Shown here piece by piece: positions 45,444 through 55,901 of a stretch of DNA of 64,000 nucleotides. Positions within the stretch are counted from its first letter, which is position 1; each line of letters begins with the position of its first letter. Source of the stretch: Porticoccaceae bacterium (GTDB taxonomy: Bacteria > Pseudomonadota > Gammaproteobacteria > Pseudomonadales > Porticoccaceae); assembly GCA_902557735.1 (NCBI GenBank), contig CACEBC010000005.1:31844-95843 (forward strand). The letters run 5' to 3'. The notes beneath the pieces were generated by a model. That model did no database searches, had not been told where the DNA came from, and saw only the letters and a program-made list of their open reading frames with translations. The translations under genes and the position numbers were made by a program.

Positions 45444-46779
45444 GCCGGGACCAGAGGACTTATGGTTTTTGCCGCTTGGTGGTTGTGGCGAAATCGGAAT
45501 GAATCTCAATCTTTTTGGTCATAATCGGCAATGGCTAATGGTGGATTGCGGGGTACATTTTACCCGACCAAGTAAATTTAATGCTCACCCCATAATCGAA
45601 ATGCCTGACACTAGCTTTGTGGATAATCTAAACGGAGCGCTGGTAGCGCTTTTGGTGACTCATGCACATGAAGATCATATCGGGGCTATCGCGACATTGT
45701 GGCATCGGTGGGGTTGTCCATTAGTTGCGACTCCATTTGCTGCAGAAGTCATCAGACGCCGTGCTCTCGGCAGGGGGTCTCTAGTGCCTGAGACGATTGT
45801 TGAGGTTCACTCAGGAAATGAAAAGCACTTCGGATGCTTTAAGGTGCGTTGGATATCCATGAACCACTCTACGCCGGAAACTTGTGGTCTTGAGATTGAG
45901 ACTGCGGCTGGACGCATCTTTCATTCGGCTGATTGGAAGATCGACACAGTGCCGCTTTTGGGCAAAGGGTTTACGAAAAAGCCATATGAAGCGCTCGGCC
46001 TGAGGGGTGTCGATGTAATGACCTCTGACTCAACAAATGCGTTTGTTGAAGGAAGCAGTTCGAGCGAGAGTGAAGTCAGGTCTAATATGATTGAGCTTAT
46101 CCAACAGTTGGATGGTAGAGTTGTAGTTACCTGTTTTTCCAGCAACATTGTGAGACTGCAAACCATTCTAGAGGCGGCTTCAAAATCCGAGAGATATGTG
46201 TGTCTGCTTGGTAGGTCTGTGTCTATGATGGTGGATTGTGCTCAGTCACTTCAGCTATTGAACGATGATTTTAGTTGGGTAGAGCAACGTCATGTAGGAT
46301 ATTTGCCCCCAAATGAGGTATTACTCATTGCCACAGGCAGTCAAGGAGAGGTCGATTCTGGTCTATCTCAATTGAGCAAGGGGTCACATCGATTCGTTGA
46401 ATTGGAATCAGGTGATACGGTGATATTCAGTTCCCGAACAATTCCCGGAAATGAGAGGGCTGTGAAATCGCTTTGCAAGCGTTTCAGAGATACAGGGCTA
46501 AACGTTTTTCATGCGGATGAGTCTTCATTAGTTCTGCATGCTTCAGGGCATCCCTGTAAAGAGGAACTTGAGACAATGTACAGACTCATCAACCCTCGGG
46601 TGGTCATACCTGTCCATGGAGATATTGACCAACTTAGCAAGAACGCTCAGATTGCTGAAAATGTTGGCGTCCCGGAGATCCTCAAAGGACTGAATGGTGA
46701 TCTATTTAGGATTTCGCCTGAGCCTTCAGTAGTTAAAGATTTTTGTAAAGTCGGCAAGGTTTTGGCCTCCTTCACATAA
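45427..46779 (+). CDS. RNase J-like metallo-beta-lactamase/beta-CASP nuclease
   Basis: 450 residues from ATG 45427, with GGAG six bases upstream; the start lies inside nei (17-base overlap). Zinc motifs VTHAHEDHIGA, NHSTPE and HSADWKID, beta-CASP SDSTNA, RTIPGNE and HASGHPCKEEL, then VIPVHG. Shorter than Bacillus RNase J (about 555), missing much of the C-terminal domain. An RNA 5'-exo/endonuclease is likely; RNase J proteins are less usual in gammaproteobacteria, which rely on RNase E. Confidence 0.82.
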   Translation: MLSHSEPGPEDLWFLPLGGCGEIGMNLNLFGHNRQWLMVDCGVHFTRPSKFNAHPIIEMPDTSFVDNLNGALVALLVTHAHEDHIGAIATLWHRWGCPLVATPFAAEVIRRRALGRGSLVPETIVEVHSGNEKHFGCFKVRWISMNHSTPETCGLEIETAAGRIFHSADWKIDTVPLLGKGFTKKPYEALGLRGVDVMTSDSTNAFVEGSSSSESEVRSNMIELIQQLDGRVVVTCFSSNIVRLQTILEAASKSERYVCLLGRSVSMMVDCAQSLQLLNDDFSWVEQRHVGYLPPNEVLLIATGSQGEVDSGLSQLSKGSHRFVELESGDTVIFSSRTIPGNERAVKSLCKRFRDTGLNVFHADESSLVLHASGHPCKEELETMYRLINPRVVIPVHGDIDQLSKNAQIAENVGVPEILKGLNGDLFRISPEPSVVKDFCKVGKVLASFT

Positions 46780-46810
46780 TCTAGGCTAGTGAGCTTATTT
46801 CTTAAGACAT

Positions 46811-47229
46811 TCACCTATCCACTTTTGTCGAGAGCACGATATGGCTAAGAGTTTTTTCAACGCCATCCATGTGGGCAATTATGTTTAAGATGATATCTAA
46901 AGATTCGGTTGTTCTTTCAGTTATTTTGGCAATCATATCGTATTGACCACTTATGGTGCATAACATTTCCAGTTGGGGGATCTTGAATATCTGACTCACA
47001 AAGCTCTTATTTTTTCCGGGACGAAGGATAACATCACATATGCACTCACGTTTTGACACTCTAAAATTGGATTGATTTTAATTGTGTAACCTTGGATTAC
47101 CCCGGTTCTTTCAAGCCGTTTCATTTTTTGCTGAGCTGTAGCTCGGCTCAATCCCATCTTTTTGGCGATATCCGATACGGTTCGTCGGCTATTCTCGAGG
47201 AGAAGCTTTAACGGTTTTCCCCCCGCCAC
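46811..47229 (-). pseudogene. Lrp/AsnC-type regulator broken by a frameshift
   Basis: Two overlapping minus-strand frames make one Lrp protein. The first (47229-46996) has the helix-turn-helix: RTVSDIAKKMGLSRATAQQKMKRLERTGVIQGY, then VSAYVMLSF. The second (from about 47035 to 46811) has the ligand-binding half: PGKNKSFVSQIF and TISGQYDMIAKI. They join near 47020-47035 by a single-base shift. The N-terminus also lacks the usual first residues and starts at GTG. Either a recent pseudogene or a sequence error. Confidence 0.75.
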
Positions 47230-47335
47230 TGCAAGGATGATGGTTTAGACTAGCTTATGAGACTCTCGGCAACCCATTTTAAATCACTCAACTAATTAAT
47301 CTTAGGAGTTTTTTTTTAATCATTTTAACGTGAAT

Positions 47336-47659
47336 TTATCGCTCTAGATATTGTAGTTTGTCTTTTATATTAGTCCACTGTTCATGGTCAGGAAGGGGGT
47401 CAGATTTTTCGATTATATTAGGCCAAATTTCAGCAAGTTCTGCATTCAACGCGATGAATTCCTCTTGCCCGGCCGGAATTTCATCATCGGCAAAAATTGC
47501 CTCGATAGGGCATTCAGGCTCGCAAAGTGCGCAATCGATGCATTCATCAGGGTGAATTACTAGAAAGTTAGGTCCCTCGTAAAAACAATCTACAGGACAT
47601 ACCTCTACGCAGTCAGTGTGCTTACATTTAATGCAATTATCGCCCACAACAAATGGCAT
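47336..47659 (-). CDS. fdxA: 7Fe ferredoxin FdxA
   Basis: A 107-residue ferredoxin starting [17 protein letters not shown]. Two cluster motifs: C-x2-C-x4-C-x3-C-P style near residues 9-21 and [12 protein letters not shown] near 40-51. Length and C-terminal tail match the FdxA (3Fe-4S/4Fe-4S) family. It lies directly downstream of mutS, as in many pseudomonad-like gammaproteobacteria. Confidence 0.93.
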   Translation of the reverse strand: MPFVVGDNCIKCKHTDCVEVCPVDCFYEGPNFLVIHPDECIDCALCEPECPIEAIFADDEIPAGQEEFIALNAELAEIWPNIIEKSDPLPDHEQWTNIKDKLQYLER

Positions 47660-47777
47660 GAATTCTTTCTCTCTTCGCCGGTATTCAATTTGGACATTTT
47701 ATTACTTAAATTATACCACCAGAACGTCATAATGGCTCTTAAATGCAATTTAATTATTATCTCCGATTGAAAATATT

Positions 47778-50369
47778 CTAAGGATTGCCCATAACTTTTT
47801 TTATTTTGTAAACTAGGTCGAGTGCATCCTTTGGTGTTATTGAATCTGGATTAACATCACGCAGAAGCTCATTTAACTCCTGCCAGAGAGTCAAAGCTGA
47901 AAGCTCTTCACCAACCGGTTTTAATTCAATGCATTCGGTAGAGGTTTGCTCAGATTCACACGAGTTTTTTATCGACTCTAGAGTCGTTAGTTTTGCTAAT
48001 GCTGCTTCAATGACCTCCCAAGGAACTCCCGCCATTTTAGCCACCTGAATACCATAACTTTTGCTCGCTGGACCATTCTTTATGGTATGCAGAAAAACAA
48101 TTTCATCGTTGTGCTCTGTGGCATCAAGGTGCAAATTTACGGCATTGTCTACTTCATTGGGTAAGTTAGTTAGCTCAAAATAATGGGTTGCGAAGAGAGT
48201 TATTGGTTTAATGTTGCGAGCGAGGTAATGCGCGCATGCATAGGCAAGCGAAAGGCCATCAAATGTGCTTGTGCCTCGGCCGATCTCATCCATCAGAACC
48301 AAACTTCGCTCGCTGGCGTTATGCAAGATATTTGCCGCTTCAGTCATTTCAACCATGAAAGTTGAACGCCCACCAGCTAAGTCGTCTGAGGAGCCAATGC
48401 GTGTAAATATTCTATCTACCACACCGATCGTAGCGCTTTTTGCCGGCACATAGCTGCCGATCTGAGCTAACAGCACTATAAGCGCGGCCTGCCGCATGTA
48501 AGTTGATTTGCCTCCCATGTTTGGCCCTGTAATCACCAATAGATTTTGAGCTTCGTTGACTAGTAAATCATTGGCTATGAAAGGTCGATCTAGGGAATTT
48601 TCAACGACCGGATGTCTTCCTTGCTCTATGTTAATACCAAATTCGCTTCGTAAAGAGGGCCGACAATAGTTAAGTGTATGTGCCCGCTCTGCAAAGGTTG
48701 TTAGAACGTCGATTTCTGATATCGCGATAGCACAATCTTGCATTTTTTTGAGGTCTTGATTAAGCAACTCTAATAATGCTTCGTATAATTCCTTTTCTAA
48801 TGCCACGGAGCGACTTTTTGCACTTAGTGCTTTATCTTCGAATTCTTTTAATTCGGGCGTGATAAACCGCTCGGCGTTTTTCAGTGTTTGTCTACGAATA
48901 TAGTCTGAAGGCGCGTTATTACTTTGACCGCGCGAAATCTCAATGAAATAACCATGAACACGGTTATATCCAACTTTCAGAGTGGTGATGCCCGTACGTT
49001 CTCTCTCTTTTCTTTCCAGATCGATCAGGAAATTTCCCGCTGAAAAACCTAACTCTCGCAGTTGGTCCAATTCCTCATTATATCCGTCCGCTATAACTCC
49101 TCCATCGCGAATGACCATGGGTGGGTTTTCACAAATGGCCTTTTCGAGAAGTAAATTTAGATTTGGCAGAGGTTGAGAACATAATGCGAGGTTGGAAAGG
49201 TGGGTTGTCGAAGGATTAATTAGCAGACTTTCAACACCGGGGAGTGCGGCTAGTGAGTGTTGAAGGCGAACAAGGTCTCTAGGTCGCGCAGATCGGAGAG
49301 CTACACGAGTCAATATTCTTTCCATATCACCAATTTTTTTTAGAGGGTCTCGTAATTTTTCATAAAGATAATTATCTTGCAGCTCTGCAACACTATCTTG
49401 GCGGGCTTGCAGTATAGTCTGATTTGTAAGCGGCCTATTGATCCAGCGCCGCATCAAGCGACTACCCATGGTCGTTGCACATTGGTCTAAAACGTTTAAT
49501 AAGGTGTTCGCTTCATCACCCTTTAGGCTAGAGGTAAGCTCTAAGTTCCTTCGGCTCGCCCCGTCTATCTGAACACTTTCATCCCGATTCTCGGTCCTTA
49601 TTGACCTAATGTGCGGTAGCGAGCAGCGCTGAGTGTCTTTGGCGTAACTAAGTAAACATCCTGCGGCGGAGATTGCCAGAGACATGTGGGCGCACCCAAA
49701 TCCGTTTAAGTCAGAAGTACCAAATTGATGATTCAAGATTCTCACAGAGTGTTCAAGGTCAAATTCCCATGGTGGGCGCTCTCTAATTAAAGTAGTTTCT
49801 GCGCTCAGCTCTATGCCTGAATATTCCGGGATGAGCACCTCAGACGGAGACAAGCGCTCTAACTCGTTAAAAAGATCATCCCGATTTCTCACCTCAGTGA
49901 TGAGCAGTTGGCCGGAGCTCATATCCAATGTTGCCAATCCGAATTTTTTGTCCTCAACAGATATTCCAGCTAGAAGGCTATCATTTCTATTATCAAGCAA
50001 AGCATCATCTGTGAGGGTTCCAGGGGTAACGATTCGCACCACTTTCCGCTCTACAGGTCCTTTAGTTGTAGATGGGTCTCCGACTTGCTCACAAATGGCT
50101 ACTGATATGCCTTGCTTTACCAACTTAGCGATATAGCCTTCTGCAGCGTGATAAGGCACGCCAGCCATTGGAATGGGTTCTCCATTTGCTTTACCCCGAG
50201 AGGTTAGGGTAACTTCCAGCAACTCACTCGCCCGCTTTGCGTCTTCAAAAAATAGCTCATAAAAATCACCCATGCGATAAAACAGAAGCTGATCACGGTG
50301 TTCAGCTTTAATCTGTAAGAATTGCCGCATCATCGGAGTATGGTTTATAGCGAGCTTCGTATTCATCAT
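47778..50369 (-). CDS. mutS: DNA mismatch repair protein MutS
   Basis: An 863-residue full-length MutS. The mismatch-reading F-x-E is in [10 protein letters not shown] near the N-terminus. The ATPase has Walker [14 protein letters not shown], then [19 protein letters not shown] and [14 protein letters not shown], and the [13 protein letters not shown] FATHYFEL. It recognises mismatches and recruits MutL. Order mutS-fdxA on this strand, divergent from pncC-recA. Confidence 0.96.
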   Translation of the reverse strand: MMNTKLAINHTPMMRQFLQIKAEHRDQLLFYRMGDFYELFFEDAKRASELLEVTLTSRGKANGEPIPMAGVPYHAAEGYIAKLVKQGISVAICEQVGDPSTTKGPVERKVVRIVTPGTLTDDALLDNRNDSLLAGISVEDKKFGLATLDMSSGQLLITEVRNRDDLFNELERLSPSEVLIPEYSGIELSAETTLIRERPPWEFDLEHSVRILNHQFGTSDLNGFGCAHMSLAISAAGCLLSYAKDTQRCSLPHIRSIRTENRDESVQIDGASRRNLELTSSLKGDEANTLLNVLDQCATTMGSRLMRRWINRPLTNQTILQARQDSVAELQDNYLYEKLRDPLKKIGDMERILTRVALRSARPRDLVRLQHSLAALPGVESLLINPSTTHLSNLALCSQPLPNLNLLLEKAICENPPMVIRDGGVIADGYNEELDQLRELGFSAGNFLIDLERKERERTGITTLKVGYNRVHGYFIEISRGQSNNAPSDYIRRQTLKNAERFITPELKEFEDKALSAKSRSVALEKELYEALLELLNQDLKKMQDCAIAISEIDVLTTFAERAHTLNYCRPSLRSEFGINIEQGRHPVVENSLDRPFIANDLLVNEAQNLLVITGPNMGGKSTYMRQAALIVLLAQIGSYVPAKSATIGVVDRIFTRIGSSDDLAGGRSTFMVEMTEAANILHNASERSLVLMDEIGRGTSTFDGLSLAYACAHYLARNIKPITLFATHYFELTNLPNEVDNAVNLHLDATEHNDEIVFLHTIKNGPASKSYGIQVAKMAGVPWEVIEAALAKLTTLESIKNSCESEQTSTECIELKPVGEELSALTLWQELNELLRDVNPDSITPKDALDLVYKIKKVMGNP

Positions 50370-50610
50370 ATTGGTTTTCGGATATGTCTACGCTACGAGT
50401 CAGGACTCATGTCCAGTATGAGTTTTACAGAAAGTATAACTAAACTAAAAACATTTTTTATTTTTTAAAAAGGAAGAATGGGTTAACCTATCTTTAATGT
50501 AAAATTGGGCCGCTTGTTTTGATAAGTTTGTAGAGACAAAAAAAGTGAGAGGTATGAAGGTCCTTTTAGTTGAGCTATTTCTGTCCGACAAGAAGCATCG
50601 TGATGATTAG

Positions 50611-51108
50611 ATGAAAGGCCGTATTAATGAGCTATCAAAAGACCTTGGCTCGAGATTGTTGAGCCTCGGTGCAACGGTGACGGTTGCGGAGTCCTGCACG
50701 GGTGGAGGCTTGGCGTCAGCAATTACCGAGACAGATGGGAGTTCAGGCTGGTTTAGTGTTGGTTTCGTGACATATTCTGACCTGTTCAAGCACACATTAT
50801 TAAATGTCCCAATCAAATTGATTCAGAAAGAAGGAGCAGTAAGTGAAGCGGTCGTTCGATGTATGGTAGAGGGTGCTGTTAATATAGCCAAAGCTGACTA
50901 CGGACTTGCCGTAAGCGGAATTGCTGGCCCGACTGGCGGTCGGCCGAATAAGCCGGTGGGTACAGTTTGCTTTGCTTGGAAAAGTGCCGAAGGAACCGGC
51001 GCCAAACGGCTTATTTTTAATGGCGACCGCGAGATGGTGAGAGCGCAAGCTGTAGAATTTTCTTTGAAACAGCTCTTGCATATAGTTAAGCGATCTAATA
51101 CTGTATAA
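50611..51108 (+). CDS. pncC: Nicotinamide-nucleotide amidohydrolase (CinA C-terminal family)
   Basis: A 165-residue protein. VAESCTGGGLASAIT (catalytic Ser region), GWFSVGFVTYSD and VSGIAGPTGGRPNKPVGTV are the CinA_C motifs. Converts NMN to nicotinate mononucleotide in NAD recycling. Directly upstream of recA, the common arrangement in gammaproteobacteria. Confidence 0.92.
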   Translation: MKGRINELSKDLGSRLLSLGATVTVAESCTGGGLASAITETDGSSGWFSVGFVTYSDLFKHTLLNVPIKLIQKEGAVSEAVVRCMVEGAVNIAKADYGLAVSGIAGPTGGRPNKPVGTVCFAWKSAEGTGAKRLIFNGDREMVRAQAVEFSLKQLLHIVKRSNTV

Positions 51109-51116
51109 GCATCCAG
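51101..51116. promoter_or_regulatory. LexA box upstream of recA
   Basis: CTGTATAAGCATCCAG closely fits the gammaproteobacterial SOS box (CTGT-N8-ACAG, AT-rich centre). It overlaps the pncC stop codon and is 60 bases before the recA ATG, as expected for an SOS-controlled recA promoter. Confidence 0.7.
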
Positions 51117-51175
51117 TTAACTCAATCCTTTGGATTCATTCATAGCTATAACATTTTGCATAAGAGGAAATATCG

Positions 51176-52210
51176 ATGGACGCTAATAAAGAGAAAGCAC
51201 TACAGGCCGCCCTCAGTCAAATTGAACGGCAATTTGGAAAAGGAACGGTGATGCGCATGGGTGAGGACAAACGGCCTGCCATCCCGTCTATCTCTACTGG
51301 CTCTTTGGGACTGGATATCGCGCTAGGTATTGGAGGCCTGCCAAAAGGTCGTGTGGTCGAAATCTATGGCCCAGAGTCGTCTGGAAAAACTACTTTAACG
51401 CTCCAGGTTATTGCCGAAGCACAAAAAGCTGGTGGGACCTGCGGTTTCATCGACGCCGAACATGCCCTAGATCCAGTATACGCTGAAAAACTTGGGGTAG
51501 TCGTTGATGATCTGATCTTGTCCCAACCTGATACCGGAGAGCAAGCTCTCGAGGTTACCGATATGTTAGTGCGCTCTGGAGCGATCGATGTTTTGGTTAT
51601 TGATTCAGTTGCGGCCCTGACGCCTCGCGCTGAAATTGAAGGTGAGATGGGCGATACACATGTAGGATTGCAAGCGAGACTGATGTCTCAAGCGTTGAGG
51701 AAATTGACCAGCAATATCAAGAGTGCCAACTGCCTGGTTATTTTTATCAACCAAATTCGGATGAAAATCGGTGTCATGTTTGGTAATCCTGAAACCACGA
51801 CCGGGGGAAATGCACTAAAGTTCTACTCTTCTGTTCGGCTGGATATCAGGCGTATTGGAGCAGTGAAGGATGGTGATGAGATTGTTGGCAATGAAACGCG
51901 GGTGAAGGTGGTCAAAAATAAGGTAGCCCCTCCCTTCAAACAAGCTGAATTCCAGATCATGTATGGTCAGGGTATAAATTATAAAGGAGAACTGGTGGAT
52001 CTGGGAGTCAAGCATGATTTTATCGATAAATCAGGCGCTTGGTATGCATATAAAGGCGATAAAATGGGTCAAGGTAAAGCAAATGTTTGCAAGTTTCTAG
52101 ATGAAAATACATCGATTGCAGATGAAATTGAGGCCCTGATAAAAGAAAAAGAGCTTGGAGGATTAATGCCGCAGAATGAGGCCAGTGAGGAAAATGTTGG
52201 TAGCGATTAA
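51176..52210 (+). CDS. recA: Recombinase RecA
   Basis: A 344-residue RecA. Walker [10 protein letters not shown], loop L1 [20 protein letters not shown] region, L2 with [20 protein letters not shown], and an acidic C-terminal tail. AAGAGGAA lies before the ATG. DNA strand exchange and SOS co-protease. Followed by recX. Confidence 0.97.
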   Translation: MDANKEKALQAALSQIERQFGKGTVMRMGEDKRPAIPSISTGSLGLDIALGIGGLPKGRVVEIYGPESSGKTTLTLQVIAEAQKAGGTCGFIDAEHALDPVYAEKLGVVVDDLILSQPDTGEQALEVTDMLVRSGAIDVLVIDSVAALTPRAEIEGEMGDTHVGLQARLMSQALRKLTSNIKSANCLVIFINQIRMKIGVMFGNPETTTGGNALKFYSSVRLDIRRIGAVKDGDEIVGNETRVKVVKNKVAPPFKQAEFQIMYGQGINYKGELVDLGVKHDFIDKSGAWYAYKGDKMGQGKANVCKFLDENTSIADEIEALIKEKELGGLMPQNEASEENVGSD

Positions 52211-52277
52211 ATCCCTCAGCTGATGAAAGCTATTTGCACCAACACAACGACTGAGCCAAAAGCTGGCGGAAAACATA

Positions 52278-52748
52278 ATGATTGACATCGACTCGTCTGC
52301 AGATGAAAAAAAGATTAGGCAAGCAGCAATGAATTTGTTGGCACGAAGAGAGCACTCCCTATTTGAGTTGAAGGATAAACTTTGTCAAAAGTTTGACAAC
52401 TCTGACTCAGTGACAATGGTGGCTAACAGATTAAGAAGTGAAAATCTTCAATCGGATTCGCGTTATGTCGAAAACTTTGTCAGAACGAGGATAGCTCGAG
52501 GCCAAGGTTTAATGAAGATAGAGGCAGAACTGTTCAAAAAAGGCATTGAGGAAGGGCTTCTGAAAAAGATTTGTTTGGACATGAAGATTGATTGGAAAGG
52601 TTTGGCAAGGCGGGTGGCATCACGAAAAGTTATTAATCGGAAGCCAAGTAATCAAATTGAAAGATCAAAGGTAATACGCTTTCTGCAATCTCGAGGTTTC
52701 ACTTTGGGAGAGGCAATGGAGGCTTTGAATGACTGTGGGCTTGACTAA
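52278..52748 (+). CDS. recX: RecA regulator RecX
   Basis: A 156-residue protein of three-helix repeats: AMNLLARREHSLFELKDKL, then DSRYVENFVRTRIARGQGLMKIEAEL, and RKVIRFLQSRGF-like end. It limits RecA filament growth. It lies 67 bases after recA. Confidence 0.9.
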   Translation: MIDIDSSADEKKIRQAAMNLLARREHSLFELKDKLCQKFDNSDSVTMVANRLRSENLQSDSRYVENFVRTRIARGQGLMKIEAELFKKGIEEGLLKKICLDMKIDWKGLARRVASRKVINRKPSNQIERSKVIRFLQSRGFTLGEAMEALNDCGLD

Positions 52749-52761
52749 TGTGCTTTTTTCA

Positions 52762-53754
52762 TCATCTACAGGGGTTGCGGAAACGGTGGCGCTCAAAAAT
52801 TTCAACGAGTTTTGTTTCTATCCAACTATTCGCCCTAAAATCTTCAATAAAGCCGCAATGGCCTCCATATTTTTGTAATTTTATTGTAAGTGCTTCTGGC
52901 AGATTTATTTGGCCAATGTCTCCGCTTGGAATCACAGGATCGTCTTCAGCAGCTATAAGATAAGCTTGGGTCGTAAGTGATGCAAGACGATCGCCCGTAA
53001 TCGCATAGGCCGAAAAGTAGGCGTTTGGATTCGGGTATCGAGTATACCTTGGGATAAAAAGTTCGTTAAGGTCGTTTAGAGATCTAGCAATTTTGAGTTC
53101 CTCATGAATATCATATTCGGGGAAAGCGGCTTGCTTGGCGTGCAAAGAACGTTTCCATCGCTTGAAAAAGTATCTCTCATATATAAACAAGGCTTTATTT
53201 AACTGTGTCATCGTATTAACCGGATCAACAGGTGGAGAAATAGCTACAGTTGCGCAAAGATTGAGCCGATCTCCTTGATCTGCCGCGATGCGCAGGGCAA
53301 AGCTGCCACCTAAAGAAAAGCCGGCTAAGAATATATGCCCATAGTAATGTTGCTCTAAAAATTCTTCGATTGCTTCAGCGACCTCTTCGGTCATCGTTGA
53401 ATTGAAGAAACGACGATTGAGATGATGGGTACCCCCGTGGTCCCGAAAATTTACTCTTAACACGTCAAACCCATTTTCGAGAAGTTTAGACGTCGTCGTG
53501 ACTTGATAAGCAGACCTGCTTGAGCCTTCCCAGCCATGGAGCAATATCACTAAAGTGTCGTTGCTTATGCGCGCGCTGTCAAAGTCGGCCGCCAAACGAG
53601 CACCATGGCGTGATTTTAAAATTAGCTGGCGGGTCGCGAGTTTTTTTTGTATAACGATAGAACGCAATTTTCTTGGTCCCATACTATTTAAAATGCTTTG
53701 TATATGTGGATTTTTAAGGTAGTTGGGTGGGTGAAAATTATTTGAAGTGATCAT
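52762..53754 (-). CDS. YheT-type alpha/beta hydrolase
   Basis: A 330-residue protein of COG0429. PPNYLKNPHIQSIL opening, HGWEGS oxyanion region near 70-75, nucleophile elbow GFSLGGS, then a late AEDDPVIP with the acid and GGHCGFIED with the His. Esterase-like activity is inferred; the substrate is unknown. It is convergent with recX. Confidence 0.85.
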   Translation of the reverse strand: MITSNNFHPPNYLKNPHIQSILNSMGPRKLRSIVIQKKLATRQLILKSRHGARLAADFDSARISNDTLVILLHGWEGSSRSAYQVTTTSKLLENGFDVLRVNFRDHGGTHHLNRRFFNSTMTEEVAEAIEEFLEQHYYGHIFLAGFSLGGSFALRIAADQGDRLNLCATVAISPPVDPVNTMTQLNKALFIYERYFFKRWKRSLHAKQAAFPEYDIHEELKIARSLNDLNELFIPRYTRYPNPNAYFSAYAITGDRLASLTTQAYLIAAEDDPVIPSGDIGQINLPEALTIKLQKYGGHCGFIEDFRANSWIETKLVEIFERHRFRNPCR

Positions 53755-53881
53755 ATGCTCGGAATAAACCTGTGTCTCGCAGTGATTATAAGCTTTTTTA
53801 GTGATAAAACATCACCAAAAAAGCCGAAAGTTAGGTACTGTTTCTCCGATTACTAAAGAGATTTTTAATGGAGACTGTTTC

Positions 53882-54322
53882 GTGATTTTGTATAAATCAA
53901 TCGCTCTGGTTTTGGGCATTCTTATTGGAAGTTTATCTTGGTCAAATGACGCCCCTATCAATGTTAATGAAAGCTTGAATTCGGAGTCGCGATTAGATAA
54001 GAGTGTGATGGATAAACTGCTATCACTCGGTGACATCAATCATTCTGATTTTGGGATAAAAAATGGTTGCATTAAAACAAATAGAATTCGGAGTATTGAC
54101 TTTATTGATGATCGGACAGCATATCTGGATATTGGGAGAGGACGTCAAGTTGTATTAAATTTGGCTAATAGATGTCTTGGCATAAAGGCTCGCGGATTTA
54201 TTCAGAAGACACGAACGAACAGATTGTGTGCTCGCTTTGACTCTCTAGAGGTCATTGATAGCGGAATGAGATGTCGAATACAATCATTGGAACCACATAT
54301 TACACTGGATACGCATGACTAA
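53882..54322 (+). CDS. Small secreted protein, DUF6491-like
   Basis: About 146 residues from GTG 53882, supported by GGAG eight bases upstream. A signal segment (LYKSIALVLGILIGSLSWS) leads to a Cys-containing domain: GCIKTNRIRSIDFIDDRTAYLD and VVLNLANRCLGIKARGF. That pattern resembles DUF6491 proteins of gammaproteobacteria. Function unknown. It overlaps the next gene by eight bases. Confidence 0.65.
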   Translation: MILYKSIALVLGILIGSLSWSNDAPINVNESLNSESRLDKSVMDKLLSLGDINHSDFGIKNGCIKTNRIRSIDFIDDRTAYLDIGRGRQVVLNLANRCLGIKARGFIQKTRTNRLCARFDSLEVIDSGMRCRIQSLEPHITLDTHD

Positions 54323-55202
54323 AATAGCCTGCTTAATGTTTACAAAGCTTGTGGTTAAAAAGTTTGAATCAATTTGCGGATTCTTGGTTTCCTTTTCTGC
54401 ATTAGTTTTCGCCGGTCCCGTAATGTCGGAACAGGAGAATCTGGTGGCGTGGCAAGGGCGTTGGATTCAAGGGGCTCTCTTGGTTGGAATTGCCCCTATC
54501 GGCTATAAGGTGTCATATCGGGGAATGGAGCTGCCGATAACTTCCTCTGGGCAGTTCTTGATAGGGTTGTCCAGGAATGCCCCAAAGACTGCCAAAATCG
54601 TCTATGAAAAATCGGACAAGACGAGCTTTTCTAAAAATTTTCATGTTGACGTTCGCAAATATGAGACGCAGGTGATAAATGGCATACCTCAGGATAAGGT
54701 AACCCCGCCGCAGTCTGCCTTGGATAGAATAGCGAGAGACTCTAAGGCAGTAAAACAAGCTAGAGCGAAAATAACTGATTACGAGTGGTTCGTGGGTGGT
54801 TTTAGTAGGCCGCTGGAGGGCACGATAACGGGTGTTTATGGAAGTCAAAGAATTTATAATGGAGTGCCGAAACAACCTCACTATGGTATTGATTACGCAG
54901 CTCCTGAGGGGTCTAAGGTAAGAGCACCAGCTGGAGGGGTTGTAACGCTCGTCCACGACAATATGTATTTCTCTGGCGGTACTCTGATAATTGATCATGG
55001 TCATGGCTTGAGTTCAACTTTCCTGCATCTAAGTAAAATTCTCGTAAAGCCAGGGTCTTACGTACGCAGGGGAGAAGATATAGCTGAGGTAGGCGCTACA
55101 GGTCGCGCTACTGGCCCTCACCTAGATTGGAGAATGAATTGGAGAGACGTACGTATAGACCCGCAACTAGTGCTTGACGCGCTGCCTTATTTAAAAGAAT
55201 AA
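54315..55202 (+). CDS. M23 family (LytM-type) peptidase
   Basis: A 295-residue protein with an N-terminal hydrophobic segment (about 15-40), a beta-rich middle, and a C-terminal LytM domain. Zinc ligands: H-x3-D in HYGIDYAAPEG and the GPHLDW motif; HLS in TFLHLSKI is the usual third region. GPHLD replaces the textbook HxH, a variant common in gammaproteobacterial members. It probably cuts peptidoglycan cross-links. Confidence 0.85.
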   Translation: MTKIACLMFTKLVVKKFESICGFLVSFSALVFAGPVMSEQENLVAWQGRWIQGALLVGIAPIGYKVSYRGMELPITSSGQFLIGLSRNAPKTAKIVYEKSDKTSFSKNFHVDVRKYETQVINGIPQDKVTPPQSALDRIARDSKAVKQARAKITDYEWFVGGFSRPLEGTITGVYGSQRIYNGVPKQPHYGIDYAAPEGSKVRAPAGGVVTLVHDNMYFSGGTLIIDHGHGLSSTFLHLSKILVKPGSYVRRGEDIAEVGATGRATGPHLDWRMNWRDVRIDPQLVLDALPYLKE

Positions 55203-55283
55203 GTTTGGATATGTTATTGTGCTTAGTGTGGCGATTTCAGAGAATTTTTATTACACTGACAGCTATTCACTAGAGTGTGCGTC

Positions 55284-55493
55284 ATGGACAAAAAGTTACT
55301 TAGTATTTTAGTCTGTCCTGTGAGCAAGGCACCCCTCGTTTTTAAAAAAGAAAATCAAGAACTAGTTTGCACGGCGAGTGGTCTGGCATATCCCATTCGA
55401 GACGGCATTCCTGTTATGCTCAAGTCAGAAGCACGTTCGCTGACTGTTGATGAAAAATTAAAAAAAAACAGATTAAATAGCGCGACAAATTAG
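55284..55493 (+). CDS. Trm112/YcaR-like small zinc-ribbon protein
   Basis: 69 residues from ATG 55284 (a GTG at 55275 is possible). [14 protein letters not shown] and [12 protein letters not shown] are the Trm112p/YcaR family marks; only some Cys of the ribbon remain. Such proteins bind and activate methyltransferases in other organisms; here the partner is unknown. Confidence 0.85.
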   Translation: MDKKLLSILVCPVSKAPLVFKKENQELVCTASGLAYPIRDGIPVMLKSEARSLTVDEKLKKNRLNSATN

Positions 55494-55509
55494 AGGCGGT
55501 AGCTTTGCT

Positions 55510-55869
55510 ATGAACGAGTCGGGAGAAACATTATTTACGCGAATTATCAATCGCGATGTCCCTGCTGAATTTGTTTATGAGGATGATAAGTGTGTTGTGA
55601 TAAACGATATTGCTCCTCAAGCGCCTATTCATATGCTAGTAATACCTCGAAAACCGCTGTGTCGACTATCAGATGCTGGCGTGGGCGACGTTAACTTGTT
55701 GGGTCATCTTCTGTGGGTAGCAGGTGAAGTAGCCAGAAGGCGAGGTATTGATAATGCGTTTCGTCTTATCATTAACAACGGAGCAGAGGCGGGTCAAACA
55801 ATTTTTCATTTGCATCTCCATGTTCTGGGCAGACAGTCTTTTGATCACGCAGATCTTTCTTCAATTTAA
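55510..55869 (+). CDS. HIT-family hydrolase (HinT-like)
   Basis: A 119-residue protein with the catalytic HIT motif HLHLHVLG near residue 100 and the family opening FTRIINRDVPAEFVYEDDKC. Nucleoside phosphoramidase activity is typical. AGAGG upstream of the ATG, 16 bases after the Trm112-like gene. Confidence 0.9.
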   Translation: MNESGETLFTRIINRDVPAEFVYEDDKCVVINDIAPQAPIHMLVIPRKPLCRLSDAGVGDVNLLGHLLWVAGEVARRRGIDNAFRLIINNGAEAGQTIFHLHLHVLGRQSFDHADLSSI

Positions 55870-55901
55870 TCTTTATCCATATACTTTTTTTGGGGTCGAT
55901 C

